A stretch of DNA of 64,000 nt from Rhodococcus sp. KBS0724. Lineage in GTDB: Bacteria; Actinomycetota; Actinomycetes; Mycobacteriales; Mycobacteriaceae. The notes under the pieces were generated by a model. That model searched no databases. It was given only the letters and a program-made list of their open reading frames with translations, and was not told the origin of the DNA. The DNA lies in contig NZ_VCBX02000001.1 in the NCBI RefSeq assembly GCF_005938745.2, positions 2,948,001 through 3,012,000 of the forward strand, given 5' to 3'. Positions 39,477-48,594 of the stretch are shown here, one piece after another (the first letter of the stretch is position 1; each line of letters starts with the position of its first letter). The position numbers and the translations under genes are program-made.

Positions 39477-40052
39477 TTAGACGTTCGGGGACGTTGCTGT
39501 CGCTGCGACGATTCCGGCGCGCCAGCCGGGTGCTCTACCACCGCGCGGTGGCTCTATCCCGGAAAGGTCGACGCCGCATCGGGTCAAGACCCAGGCGACA
39601 ACGGAATTCGAGTTCCACATGTCACCTACGCCGAGAGCATCCCGTCCCCAGATGTAGGGAGGCACTGATCGAATCTCGTCGAGAATCTGCTCGGCAACTG
39701 CCGAATCGGTCGATAGAGACAGCGGACTTTCGACGGCTTCGTCGATATCGTCGACCTTTCCGTTCCGCCAACAGTGCACTTCGTATCGGAAGTACTTCGA
39801 TCTTCCGGCCCAGTGCGCGCCGACCGGGCCTTCGGCGACAACACCACGATCGGGTTCGTGGTGCTGCCATACCGGAGTCATCTCGATCGTATAGACGTTG
39901 GGCGGCACTGTGATTCGCAGCGCGCAATGGTAGAGCGGCCCCGGTGTTCGATGAGTGAACCAGGCGCTCAGCCGTTCGTAGACAATGCCGTTGAAGCGCA
40001 CCAGATGTCCGCCGGCGCCAAGCGGAAGCCAGTAGAGATCGACGGCGGTCAC
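39477..40052 (-). CDS. Actinobacterial hypothetical protein, papain-like features
   Basis: About 191 residues from the GTG at 40052 (MTAVDLYWLPLGAGGHLVRFNG). The order of YHCALRI, the RYEVHCWRNG strand and GDMWNSNSVVAWVL resembles papain-like NlpC/P60 folds, but the position of the usual nucleophile reads WNSNS with no Cys, so catalysis is not supported. The large upstream frame (to 40337) runs through the next gene and is not used. Same orientation as the flavodoxin-like gene, 16 bp apart. Function unknown. Confidence 0.65.
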   Translation of the reverse strand: MTAVDLYWLPLGAGGHLVRFNGIVYERLSAWFTHRTPGPLYHCALRITVPPNVYTIEMTPVWQHHEPDRGVVAEGPVGAHWAGRSKYFRYEVHCWRNGKVDDIDEAVESPLSLSTDSAVAEQILDEIRSVPPYIWGRDALGVGDMWNSNSVVAWVLTRCGVDLSGIEPPRGGRAPGWRAGIVAATATSPNV

Positions 40053-40068
40053 GTGAGTGCTTCGACCT

Positions 40069-40572
40069 TCACCGATCCGAGCGGGCGGCGAGGGTCGTGC
40101 AGATGCTCTCGGCCCAGGCGGCGATATCGTCCGGCGACCGGAAATCGCCTTCCGTTGCTTTTGCCGCGCTGGTCGCAATGCGCTCGGCGAACGAGAGCAC
40201 CGACCGATCGAGTTTGCCGCCGAACATGTGGTGCTCAACTGCCCACGGGGTGTTGATCCACTTGAGGTTGTCCGCGTTGTCACCAGGGGTGATGGGGCCA
40301 CTCGAGAACAACCACACCGGACGCTTCTGCAGGGCATCGAGATCGCGATCCACTAGACGGGTGGCATCCTTGAGCCATTTCCCCAGGTAGATTGCGCTGC
40401 CGAGAACGACGGCGTCATAACCTTCGACGGTTATGACGTCGTGGGCTTTCTTGACCTCGACCTGAGGTTCGATACCGCGTGCCCGCAAACCCGACGTGAT
40501 CGCGCGACCCAACTGCTCACCGATCTCCGCGGTAGATCCGTGCTTACTGGCAGTCGCAATCAAGATTCTCAT
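40069..40572 (-). CDS. Flavodoxin-domain protein
   Basis: A 167-residue flavodoxin-like protein. The FMN phosphate loop is TASKHGSTAEIGEQ, and GYDAVVLGSAIYLGKWLKDA is the second FMN loop, as in protoporphyrinogen oxidase HemG-like and related flavodoxins. ATG at 40572 (MRILIATASKHG). Transcribed away from the cyclophilins on the other side of a hairpin terminator. Confidence 0.86.
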   Translation of the reverse strand: MRILIATASKHGSTAEIGEQLGRAITSGLRARGIEPQVEVKKAHDVITVEGYDAVVLGSAIYLGKWLKDATRLVDRDLDALQKRPVWLFSSGPITPGDNADNLKWINTPWAVEHHMFGGKLDRSVLSFAERIATSAAKATEGDFRSPDDIAAWAESICTTLAARSDR

Positions 40573-40609
40573 GCAGTGATGATCCCTGTTTGTCGGCAAT
40601 ACGAAACAG

Positions 40610-40648
40610 AAAAGGGCGATACGAGACGAATCTCGCACCGCCCTTTTT
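40610..40648. terminator. Hairpin terminator, cyclophilin/flavodoxin boundary
   Basis: AAAAGGGCG pairs with CGCCCTTTT around an inner stem CGAGA/TCTCG with loop CGAA. It terminates the cyclophilin operon on the minus strand and has T-runs on both sides. Confidence 0.8.
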
Positions 40649-40659
40649 GAGGCGTCAGA

Positions 40660-41460
40660 TCACGCGACTACTGCTGTTTCGATGGAGATCGGGGTGTTCG
40701 GAGCACCGCCACCGGTAGCTCCCATGCCGCCGTCGTCACCGTCGGCGGCGATCTTCTCGATGGTTGCCAGACCGGCGTCGTCGATGGTCCCGAAAACGGT
40801 GTAGTCGGGCGGGAGAAGTGAGTCGTCGTAGACGAGGAAGAACTGGCTACCGTTGCTGTCCGGCTGTGACGAATGAGCCATCGCCAGGGTGCCGCGCGGG
40901 TAGACGACGGGCAGCGACAGCGCCGGATCGTTCTCGGCATACACGGTGGTCGGGTACTCGTTGGCAAAGGCGAATCCCGGTCCGCCGGTGCCCTGGCCCG
41001 AAGGGTCTCCACACTGCAGGATCTGCAGGCCCGGGCTGGTGACGAGTCGATGGCACGGGGTGTCGTCGAAGTACTTCTGCTCGACGAGGCTGACCATGCT
41101 GTTGACGGTGCACGGAGCCGCAGTGCGGTTGAGTTCCATGCCGATCGGGCCGGCAGTGGTGGTCAGCTGAACGGTCACGGTGCCTTCGGCGGGGACGCCG
41201 GTGGAAGTAGGCGTGTCAACCGTCTTTGCTGCGCCCGCTGCGGGGGCGTACGTGCAGTCGACCGTGGCACCGGCGGGCGCCGGAACGGCAGGCAACTGCT
41301 CGAACTGCGACATGTCCAGGGGCGCCGCCTTCGTGGTGGACTTCGCGCTCGACTGAGTGCTCGACGAGGCCGAACCGGACTCGGAGTCGTTACTGGAACA
41401 TCCGGCGAGGACGAGGGCGGCGGCACCAACGGCCGCGATCAGAATGGACGTTCGCTTCAT
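40660..41460 (-). CDS. Cyclophilin peptidyl-prolyl isomerase, lipoprotein
   Basis: A 266-residue exported cyclophilin. The lipobox VLAGC (Cys20) is followed by a Ser/Thr-rich linker. The domain contains CHRLVTSPGLQILQCGDPSGQG and NGSQFFLVYDDS. It catalyses proline cis-trans isomerisation outside the membrane. The upstream gene ends at its start codon (TGATG, sharing one base), so both are coupled. Related to the partner but with a lipid anchor instead of a membrane helix. Confidence 0.9.
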   Translation of the reverse strand: MKRTSILIAAVGAAALVLAGCSSNDSESGSASSSTQSSAKSTTKAAPLDMSQFEQLPAVPAPAGATVDCTYAPAAGAAKTVDTPTSTGVPAEGTVTVQLTTTAGPIGMELNRTAAPCTVNSMVSLVEQKYFDDTPCHRLVTSPGLQILQCGDPSGQGTGGPGFAFANEYPTTVYAENDPALSLPVVYPRGTLAMAHSSQPDSNGSQFFLVYDDSLLPPDYTVFGTIDDAGLATIEKIAADGDDGGMGATGGGAPNTPISIETAVVA

Positions 41461-42329
41461 CAGTCGATCCTTACAGTCTTGATATCGGTGGTGAGGTTCG
41501 GCTTGCCGTCGCCCTCGGGAGTGCTACCACCCGCCGCGATCTTGTCGAGCGTCGCGAGCCCCGTCTCGTCGATCGTGCCGAATACGGTGTAGTTGGGCGG
41601 AAGCTGCGAATCGCCGTAGACGAGGAAGAACTGGCTGCCGTTCGTGCCGACGCCGGCATTGGCCATCGCGACCATTCCGCGGGTGTACTTCACTGGCAAC
41701 TGAGCGGCGGGATCTGCGGCGTCGAACGCTGTGGTCGGATACTCGTTCTCGAACTGGTAGCCGGGTCCACCGGATCCGGTGCCGGTCGGGTCACCACACT
41801 GCAAGACTTCGAGCGAAGGACTCGTCGTCAGGCGATGGCAGGTGGTGGCGTCGAAGTAGTTCTGACCCGCGAGGCTGACGAAGCTGTTGACCGTGCACGG
41901 AGACTTCGTTCCGTCGAGGATGAGGCCGATGTTGCCCTGCGACGTCTCCATACTGATGCTCGGCGTCGCGTCCGGGGCGGTGGTGGGAATGCCGTCGGTG
42001 TTCGGCAGGTTGTTCGGTTTCGCCGCAGTGCCCGCGGGCGTGTACGAGCAGGAGACTGTGTCCGCCAGCGGCGTGAGCAATCCGGCAGGCATGGCAGCGG
42101 CAGTCTGTTCCGACGTCGGTGTGGCGTCCTCGGCGGTGTTCTCGGTGCTGCTGTCGTCACCTCGGGTCAGGAGGACGATCCCCGCGACGACGGCGATAGC
42201 CACGACGACTCCGGCGGCCGTGTAGACGATTGTCATTTGCTTGCGCTTGCGCGCCCGCTCTGCGCGGCGTTCGAGCTGACGCTCGAGCTTGCGTTTTGCC
42301 GCCTGGCGGCGCTGCTCGTTACTCGGCAC
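41460..42329 (-). CDS. Cyclophilin peptidyl-prolyl isomerase, membrane-anchored
   Basis: A 289-residue protein: a positively charged cytoplasmic N-terminus, one membrane segment (IVYTAAGVVVAIAVVAGIVLL), a linker, and an extracytoplasmic cyclophilin domain with CHRLTTSPSLEVLQCGDPTG and NGSQFFLVYGDS. Equivalent in position to ppiB near relA in Mycobacterium. It is first in a two-gene operon with the lipoprotein cyclophilin and diverges from the glyoxalase gene. Confidence 0.9.
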   Translation of the reverse strand: MPSNEQRRQAAKRKLERQLERRAERARKRKQMTIVYTAAGVVVAIAVVAGIVLLTRGDDSSTENTAEDATPTSEQTAAAMPAGLLTPLADTVSCSYTPAGTAAKPNNLPNTDGIPTTAPDATPSISMETSQGNIGLILDGTKSPCTVNSFVSLAGQNYFDATTCHRLTTSPSLEVLQCGDPTGTGSGGPGYQFENEYPTTAFDAADPAAQLPVKYTRGMVAMANAGVGTNGSQFFLVYGDSQLPPNYTVFGTIDETGLATLDKIAAGGSTPEGDGKPNLTTDIKTVRID

Positions 42330-42495
42330 TGCTGGAGTCCTCCATATTCACGGGTGGATCTGCGTCTGGTCGGTATAAGTTCAGTTGTCGGAAAGTCTCC
42401 CACTGCAACCTGAGAACTTACTGGCGGGGCAGCAGCTTTAGGCTGTACGTGACACCGTGTTGCCTGATTCGCCCTTCGAAGAGGAGTTACCTCAA

Positions 42496-43176
42496 GTGCT
42501 CGTGACTGGTTTTCCGGCCGGGATGTTCCAGACCAACTGCTACATACTCGCTCAGGACGATGCCTGCGAGTGCGTGGTGATCGATCCGGGTCAGGATGCC
42601 GCTGAGCCGCTGTTCGAGTTTCTCGACTCCAAGGACATGTCGGTGACGGCTGTGCTGCTGACGCACGGGCATCTCGATCACATGTGGTCTGCGCGCGAGG
42701 TCTGCGAGCGGTACTCGGCGCCCGCTTACATCCACCCGGATGATCGCTACATGCTCACCGACCCCGCTCGCGGAATCGGGCCGACGATGAAGGACTTCAT
42801 CAAGGACATGTCCTTCGTCGAACCGGACGAGGTCATCGAATTGTCCGACGGGGACTCTTTCGAACTCGCCGGAATGTCCTTTGCGGTCGATCACACGCCG
42901 GGCCATACGCAGGGATCTGTTGTCTTCCGCACTCGAGCGGGCACAGCAGAAGGTCCCGTAGACCTGGCCTTCACCGGCGACACATTGTTCCAGGGCTCGA
43001 TCGGGCGAAGTGACCTCCCCGGAGGCAACCACGAGCAGTTGCTCGATTCGGTCGCGAGGAAACTTTTGATCCTCGACGACGCGACAGTCATCCTCCCCGG
43101 ACACGGCGACAACAGTTCCATCGGCGCCGAAAGAAGCTCCAATCCGTTTCTCGTTGGACTCAGCGGACAGAAATAA
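42496..43176 (+). CDS. Metallo-beta-lactamase-fold hydrolase, glyoxalase II type
   Basis: A 226-residue MBL-fold protein. The metal motif THGHLDH and later HTPGHTQG, FTGDTLF and LPGHGDNSSI are present. Family members hydrolyse thioesters such as S-lactoylglutathione analogues; the native thiol here could be mycothiol. Start GTG at 42496 has GAGGAG nine bases upstream. It is 17 bp before hisS, as in Mycobacterium (Rv2581c). Confidence 0.88.
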   Translation: MLVTGFPAGMFQTNCYILAQDDACECVVIDPGQDAAEPLFEFLDSKDMSVTAVLLTHGHLDHMWSAREVCERYSAPAYIHPDDRYMLTDPARGIGPTMKDFIKDMSFVEPDEVIELSDGDSFELAGMSFAVDHTPGHTQGSVVFRTRAGTAEGPVDLAFTGDTLFQGSIGRSDLPGGNHEQLLDSVARKLLILDDATVILPGHGDNSSIGAERSSNPFLVGLSGQK

Positions 43177-43192
43177 GGAAAAGTAACCACTC

Positions 43193-44464
43193 GTGAGTAA
43201 AGCCAGCACCTTCTCTGCACCCAAGGGCATCCCGGATTACGTTCCGCCGCAATCCGCTGAATTTGTTGCCGTCCGTGACGGTTTGACGCGCGCCGCACGT
43301 CTGGCCGGATACGGCCACATCGAATTGCCGATCTTCGAGGACACCGCTCTGTTCGCCCGCGGCGTGGGCGAGTCGACCGACGTCGTCAGCAAAGAGATGT
43401 ACACGTTCGCCGATCGCGGCGATCGTTCCGTGACCCTCCGTCCCGAGGGTACTGCCGGAGTCATGCGGGCCGTGATCGAGCACAACCTCGACCGTGGGAC
43501 GCTTCCCGTCAAGGTCAGTTACGCCGGTCCGTTCTTCCGCTACGAGCGTCCGCAGGCAGGCCGCTACCGTCAGTTGCAGCAGGTGGGAGTCGAGGCCATC
43601 GGCATCGACGATCCGGCGCTCGACGCCGAGGTCATCGCGATTGCCGACGCGGGGTTCCGCTCGTTGGGCCTCGACGGTTTCCGTCTCGAGATCACCTCGC
43701 TCGGCGACGACACCTGCCGTCCGCAGTACCGTGAACTGCTGCAGAAGTTCCTCTTCGCGCTCCCTCTCGACGACGAAACCCGTCGCCGCGCCGAGATCAA
43801 CCCGCTGCGCGTCCTCGACGACAAGCGTGCCGACGTCCGGGCTATGACAGCTGACGCGCCGCTCATGCTCGATCACCTGTCTGACAGCTGCAAGGCGCAC
43901 TTCGACGAGGTCCTGAGCCACCTCGACGCGTTGGGTGTTCCGTACGTCGTCAATCCGCGCATGGTTCGTGGCCTCGACTACTACACCAAGACGACATTCG
44001 AGTTCGTTCACGACGGTCTGGGCGCGCAGTCCGGTATCGGCGGCGGTGGTCGCTACGACGGCCTGATGGAGCAGTTGGGCGGACAACCGTTGTCCGGCAT
44101 CGGTTTTGGTATCGGTGTCGATCGCACGGTGTTGGCGCTCGAAGCCGAGGGTAAATCGGTCGCTCCGCCGGCCCGCGTCGACGTGTTCGGTGTGCCGATG
44201 GGATCCGAGGCCAAGGCCAAGCTGGTGGCGATCGCGCATCAGTTGCGGGGCAACGGTATTCGCGTCGATCTGGCGTACGGAAACCGTGGGATCAAGGGCT
44301 CGATGAAGGCTGCCGACAAGTCCGGCGCAGCTTTCGCACTTGTCCTGGGTGAGCGTGAACTCGAAGAAGGTGCTGTTGTCCTCAAGCACCTCGCGACGGG
44401 TGAGCAGGAGTCGGTTTCGCTCGACGAGATCGTCGGCAGGCTCGGGACTCTCGTTGTCTCGTGA
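43193..44464 (+). CDS. hisS: Histidyl-tRNA synthetase
   Basis: A 423-residue class II synthetase. It begins [19 protein letters not shown], has motif 2 ([19 protein letters not shown]), [12 protein letters not shown] and GGGGRYDGL as HisRS features. GTG start at 43193 with AAGGAAAAG upstream. The 3' end overlaps a small membrane gene. Confidence 0.96.
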   Translation: MSKASTFSAPKGIPDYVPPQSAEFVAVRDGLTRAARLAGYGHIELPIFEDTALFARGVGESTDVVSKEMYTFADRGDRSVTLRPEGTAGVMRAVIEHNLDRGTLPVKVSYAGPFFRYERPQAGRYRQLQQVGVEAIGIDDPALDAEVIAIADAGFRSLGLDGFRLEITSLGDDTCRPQYRELLQKFLFALPLDDETRRRAEINPLRVLDDKRADVRAMTADAPLMLDHLSDSCKAHFDEVLSHLDALGVPYVVNPRMVRGLDYYTKTTFEFVHDGLGAQSGIGGGGRYDGLMEQLGGQPLSGIGFGIGVDRTVLALEAEGKSVAPPARVDVFGVPMGSEAKAKLVAIAHQLRGNGIRVDLAYGNRGIKGSMKAADKSGAAFALVLGERELEEGAVVLKHLATGEQESVSLDEIVGRLGTLVVS

Positions 44465-45083
44465 CGTAGAACCGGTTTCGCTCGATCTTGTCCCGATCGC
44501 GCTGATTGCGCCGAGGCTCAAGCGGATCGCCGTCGTGGTGGTTGTGGTCGGTGTTGTCGTCGGCTTGATTGTCAACGTGTTTGCTTCGACGACGGTGGCG
44601 CTGCTGGTCGGCTTCATCATCGCCGTGCCGACGTCGCTTGCGATCTTGATGACTCTGCGCCGTCACATCACGTTGTACGGCAAAAGGATTCGCGCGCAGG
44701 CCGGGTTCCGAACCGGTGAGGTCGATGCGGCTGAGGTGGTTACTGCCGAGCTCATGGTGCGCACGGGGCGGATCAGCGAAGTCAGCATGAAGTTGACCGA
44801 CGCGCGATCCAGCGTTCGAATTCCTCTTGCTCTTTACACCGCCGGTGGCGGGCGCGAGCTGGAAATCCTTGCGCTCCGCAAGCTTGCCGACGCTTTGGCG
44901 TCGAGTGAGCTGGTGCCGGCAGCAGCCTTGTCGTCGGTACTGATCGAGCAACTGCGCGCGGAAGCGCGTGGTGCCGGTTTGGCGGAGCGGCCACTGTACC
45001 GGGCTGTGGAGCTGGTGAGCGCAACGGGAAGAGTGCCGAGAACCACACTCACGGACCACGAAGTGGCGGGTTTGCTGGACTAG
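44454..45083 (+). CDS. Hypothetical membrane protein
   Basis: About 209 residues with two hydrophobic segments near residues 20-60 ([16 protein letters not shown] and a second) and a PH-like soluble C-terminal half. There is no ATG or GTG at a sensible position in this frame; a TTG at 44454, inside the hisS end, is the best available start, and a GTG at 44340 is the alternative. The function is unknown. Position between hisS and mdh. Confidence 0.6.
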   Translation: MSRDVEPVSLDLVPIALIAPRLKRIAVVVVVVGVVVGLIVNVFASTTVALLVGFIIAVPTSLAILMTLRRHITLYGKRIRAQAGFRTGEVDAAEVVTAELMVRTGRISEVSMKLTDARSSVRIPLALYTAGGGRELEILALRKLADALASSELVPAAALSSVLIEQLRAEARGAGLAERPLYRAVELVSATGRVPRTTLTDHEVAGLLD

Positions 45084-45136
45084 CGTGGAAGTCGTTCGCA
45101 GAAGTGAAAGCAGAACGGCAAGTGGAGGAGTCGGCA

Positions 45137-46126
45137 ATGAGTGTTTCGCCAGTAACCGTCACGGTGACCGGAGCGTCGGGTCAGATCGCCTACGGACTAC
45201 TTTTCCGTATCGCTGCAGGTGACATGCTTGGGCCCGATGTTCCCGTTCGCTTGCGACTCCTCGAAATTCCTTCTGCGGTGTCCTCTGCTGAGGGCGTGGC
45301 GATGGAGCTCGAAGACGGCGCTTTCCCATTGCTGAGCTCCATCGACATTACCGACAACCCCGACGTTGCGTTCTCCGGCGCACACGTCGGGATGTTGGTG
45401 GGTGCTCGTCCGCGTAGTAAGGGTATGGAACGCGCCGATCTGCTCAGCGCCAACGGCGCGATCTTCACGGCACACGGCAAGGCGATCAATAACAACGCGG
45501 CCTCTGACGTGAAGGTGCTCGTGGTGGGCAACCCCGCCAATACCAATGCGCTGATTGCGATGAACAACGCTCCCGATGTTCCGAACGTGCGGTTCACCTC
45601 GTTGACCAGGCTCGATCACAACCGCGCTATCGCTCAGGTGGTCAAGAAGACCGGTGCGGCGGCGGCGTCCATTCGTAAGGTGTCGATCTGGGGTAACCAC
45701 TCCGCCAGCCAGTACCCGGATCTGTCTCACGCGACGGTCGAGGGCAAGCCGGCGCTCGACGCGATCGGGGATCGGGAATGGGTGGAGAACGATTTCATCC
45801 CGAGGGTGCAGGTACGGGGTACCGCGATTATCGCAGCCCGGGGATCGTCGTCGGCTGCCAGCGCGGCAAGTGCATCGATCGATCACGTCCGCGACTGGGT
45901 CGGTGGAACAGCAAAAGGGGACTGGGTGTCGATGGCGGTTCCGTCGGATGGTTCGTACGGAGTTCCCGAGGGCCTGATCTCGTCGTTCCCCGTCACATGC
46001 GCCGGCGGCGAGTACAGCATTGTTCAGGGGCTGTCGATCGACGAATTCTCGCGTGCTCGCATCGATATTTCGGTGAACGAACTCGGACAAGAACGAAACG
46101 CGGTTCGCGAACTCGGTTTCGTCTGA
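45137..46126 (+). CDS. mdh: Malate dehydrogenase
   Basis: A 329-residue NAD-dependent malate dehydrogenase of the group found in Actinobacteria and cytosolic MDHs. [21 protein letters not shown] binds NAD; the catalytic His is in [13 protein letters not shown], substrate arginines in [22 protein letters not shown] six bases before the ATG decides the start. A hairpin follows 19 bp after the stop. Confidence 0.95.
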   Translation: MSVSPVTVTVTGASGQIAYGLLFRIAAGDMLGPDVPVRLRLLEIPSAVSSAEGVAMELEDGAFPLLSSIDITDNPDVAFSGAHVGMLVGARPRSKGMERADLLSANGAIFTAHGKAINNNAASDVKVLVVGNPANTNALIAMNNAPDVPNVRFTSLTRLDHNRAIAQVVKKTGAAAASIRKVSIWGNHSASQYPDLSHATVEGKPALDAIGDREWVENDFIPRVQVRGTAIIAARGSSSAASAASASIDHVRDWVGGTAKGDWVSMAVPSDGSYGVPEGLISSFPVTCAGGEYSIVQGLSIDEFSRARIDISVNELGQERNAVRELGFV

Positions 46127-46501
46127 ACCGGATTCGCGCTCAATCCAACGGCACTATCGCCGTTGTGGACGCAAGTTGCGGGTCGAAAACTCCAGCGGTG
46201 TTCCGGGGTTCATCTTCGATGGTGTGACGGACTGAGATTTTGCCGGTCACAAGGATGCTCCCCGAAAAGGGGAGCGTCAACAGCGTTCGATATCTCGGAT
46301 CTGGGCAGTTCTTGTTGAACCGTCGCGTTGCACTTGATCGTCGCCGCGTCGCGCGTTGATTGTGCAGTCGCGCGCTTGATCAGTGCTGCGACTGCTCATT
46401 TGTGCTGCGGGAACGAGCTGAATTGTGTGGCGAGTACTTCGACCAAAATACGTGACCCGACGAACATGTTCGTTACGAACATGTTCGTGTAGGGTTTCGG
46501 T
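46127..46501. other. 375-bp non-coding gap with hairpins and repeats
   Basis: No gene is supported here. It holds two hairpins: CAACGGC/GCCGTTG at 46146-46165, just after mdh (likely its terminator), and GCTCCCC/GGGGAGC at 46257-46275. From about 46315 to 46400 there are imperfect repeats around TTGAT and CGCGC. The 3' end carries the tandem operator described separately. Confidence 0.7.
46460..46488. promoter_or_regulatory. Tandem 14-bp TetR operators
   Basis: ACGAACATGTTCGT, a perfect palindrome, occurs at 46460-46473 and again at 46475-46488, one base apart. A TAGGGT -10-like hexamer follows at 46490-46495 and the ATG comes six bases later, suggesting a leaderless transcript. The sites are placed to repress the TetR gene and its monooxygenase partner. 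Confidence 0.85.
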
Positions 46502-47203
46502 ATGTCAACTCCCAACCGCAGCCGCCGTGAGCGACCGGCAAAACCTGCACTTTCTCGAGAAGGGATCATTGCCGCAACAATCGAGATCGTGCGCGCTGAG
46601 GGCCTCGAGAAGGCGACCATGCGTCGTGTTGCGCAGGCGCTCGAAACTGGTCCTTCCGCGCTGTATGTCTATGTCGCGAATACTGCCGAACTGCATGGCG
46701 GCGTCCTCGATGAGCTCATTCGATCAGTTGATATTGCATCGGAAGGAGACTGGCAAGATCGTCTGGTGGCGCTTCTGCGCGACTACGCAGACGTTCTGTT
46801 TGCATTTCCAGGTCTGGCGAGATCGGCGCTTGTGCTTCGGCCGTCTGGCCCGAATTTGCTCCGGATATTCGATCGGGTGCTCGGGCTTTTGATCGATGGC
46901 GGGGTTGATCCCGCGCGTGCGGCATGGGGTGCGGATCTACTTCTGCAGAATGCCACCGCGGCTGCCGCCGAGCACAGCACTCCCAGTTCGAGTGATATCG
47001 ATGCGTCAGTCGATGACGAGGCTGCATGGGAAGGTCTTGTGCTGGCGGTTCGCACCGCCGATGCCAAGAAGCTTCCCAGTATCGCAGCGCACGCCGACGC
47101 GATTCTCGGCGGTACACCCACCGAGCGTATGACGTGGTCGATACGAGCGCTCATTGCCGGCATTGCGGCCACTCCGACATCGTTCCACCATGAATTGACC
47201 TGA
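46502..47203 (+). CDS. TetR-family regulator next to TetX-like gene
   Basis: A 233-residue TetR/TetR_C-type regulator. The N-terminal HTH comprises SREGIIAATIEIVRAEGLEKATMRR, then VAQALETGPSALYVYVANTAEL. It is probably autoregulated through the tandem palindrome upstream. Together with the FAD monooxygenase it forms a small regulated unit, 25 bp apart. Confidence 0.9.
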   Translation: MSTPNRSRRERPAKPALSREGIIAATIEIVRAEGLEKATMRRVAQALETGPSALYVYVANTAELHGGVLDELIRSVDIASEGDWQDRLVALLRDYADVLFAFPGLARSALVLRPSGPNLLRIFDRVLGLLIDGGVDPARAAWGADLLLQNATAAAAEHSTPSSSDIDASVDDEAAWEGLVLAVRTADAKKLPSIAAHADAILGGTPTERMTWSIRALIAGIAATPTSFHHELT

Positions 47204-47228
47204 CTGACACTACTTTTCGAGGAGCATC

Positions 47229-48395
47229 ATGACTACTCACCATCCCATTGCGATTATCGGTGGGGGACTCGGTGGCCTCATCGCCGCCCGCGTCCTCCAC
47301 GTTCACGGCATCACATCGGCCGTGTTCGAACTTGAATCCGGCCGCAACACCCGAGTCCAAGGTGGCATGCTCGATATTCATGACCACAACGGCCAGAAGG
47401 CCATACACGCCGCCGATTTGTGGGAACCATTCACTGCGTTGATTCATCCTGGTGGCGAAGCAATGCGCATACTTGACCACACCGGAACCATCCTTCGCGA
47501 AGAGGCTGATGGAGGCGCTCTCTCGCGACCCGAGGTAGACCGCGGCCAACTCCGCGACATGCTCATAGATTCTCTGCCCGACGAAGCTATCCATTGGAGA
47601 CACAAAGTCACCCGAATCCGCCAAGTCGAGGGTATTGCCGGCCGCCACGAGGTCTCTTTTGCAGATGGTGAGAGCATCACCACCGATCTCCTCATCGGCG
47701 CAGACGGCGCCTGGTCGAAGGTCCGGTCGCTCGTCTCCGACGCCCGGCCGACGTACAGTGGGATCTCCTTCATCGAAGCGGACTTACTCGACGCCGATCA
47801 ACGTCACCCGTCCGCTGCTGCGATTATGGGCGGCGGCATGCTTTTTGCATTCCGCGGAAACATCGGAATCCTGGGCCACCGCGAAAGTGATGGGAGTCTG
47901 CACAGCTACCTCGGTGTCCGTGCCGACGAGAACTGGGTCGACTCGATCGATTTCACTGATGTCCCCGCCGCAACGAGTGCGATTCTCCACTTGCTCGACG
48001 GATGGGACAACTCCCTTCGCGACTTGATTGCTCGTGCCGACACCGGCTTGACTCCGCGCCGAATCGTAGCCCTCCCGACCGGGCATTCCTGGGAGCGTGT
48101 CCCTGGCGTCACGCTCCTCGGCGACGCCGCACACGTGATGTCCCCATTTGCCGGTGAAGGCGCGAATCTTGCGATGTACGACGGTGCTTTGCTCGCACTA
48201 GCCGTCAGTGAGAACTCCGGTGACATCGAATCTGCACTCGCTGTCTACGAAGCAGACCTATTTCCGCGAGCGGCCAAGGCTGCTGCCGAATCTGCCGAGA
48301 GCCTCGAAATTCTCTTCAGTGAGAATTCACCGCAAGGGCTTGTTGACATGTTTGCAGGCTTCGACGAGGAAGAGGTTGCGGGCGCAACGACGTGA
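47229..48395 (+). CDS. FAD-dependent monooxygenase, TetX-like
   Basis: A 388-residue group A flavoprotein hydroxylase. The N-terminal FAD motif is IIGGGLGGL (9-17); the DG/GD region reads LIGADGAWSKVR and GDAAHVMSPFAGEGANLAM, the latter as in TetX and related tetracycline-inactivating enzymes. The family also includes non-resistance aromatic hydroxylases, so the substrate is open. GAGGAG lies before the ATG. Co-directional with TetR. Confidence 0.86.
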   Translation: MTTHHPIAIIGGGLGGLIAARVLHVHGITSAVFELESGRNTRVQGGMLDIHDHNGQKAIHAADLWEPFTALIHPGGEAMRILDHTGTILREEADGGALSRPEVDRGQLRDMLIDSLPDEAIHWRHKVTRIRQVEGIAGRHEVSFADGESITTDLLIGADGAWSKVRSLVSDARPTYSGISFIEADLLDADQRHPSAAAIMGGGMLFAFRGNIGILGHRESDGSLHSYLGVRADENWVDSIDFTDVPAATSAILHLLDGWDNSLRDLIARADTGLTPRRIVALPTGHSWERVPGVTLLGDAAHVMSPFAGEGANLAMYDGALLALAVSENSGDIESALAVYEADLFPRAAKAAAESAESLEILFSENSPQGLVDMFAGFDEEEVAGATT

Positions 48396-48542
48396 CAGAG
48401 TCGTGACCGCGCTCTTGCGGTTCCGACTTAGCTGGAAACGCACCACCGAAGATCTTCGAGCTGAACATCGAACAGCATCGAATATTGCTGTGTATCAATG
48501 GCTCTCGAGTGGCGATTTGTTGAAACCTGCCCGAAATATCCC

Positions 48543-48570
48543 TTGATTCGAATGGGTGTTCGAGTATAAT
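48543..48570 (+). promoter_or_regulatory. Promoter of HNH/DUF222 gene
   Basis: TTGATT (48543-48548), 16-bp spacer, TATAAT (48565-48570). The latter is a perfect -10 and 24 bases before the ATG. Confidence 0.7.
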
Positions 48571-48594
48571 TAGGTCACGGGTGGGGAGGCCTTG

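Noticed and set aside
38327..39541. 404-codon minus-strand frame over the relA 3' half
   Set aside because: Shadow; crosses a perfect terminator and has no known motif.
40053..40337. N-terminal extension of the gene at 39477 up to 40337
   Set aside because: It runs through the flavodoxin gene in another frame and has shadow composition.
43160..44620. 486-codon minus-strand frame antisense to hisS
   Set aside because: Shadow of the hisS codon pattern; no domain signs.
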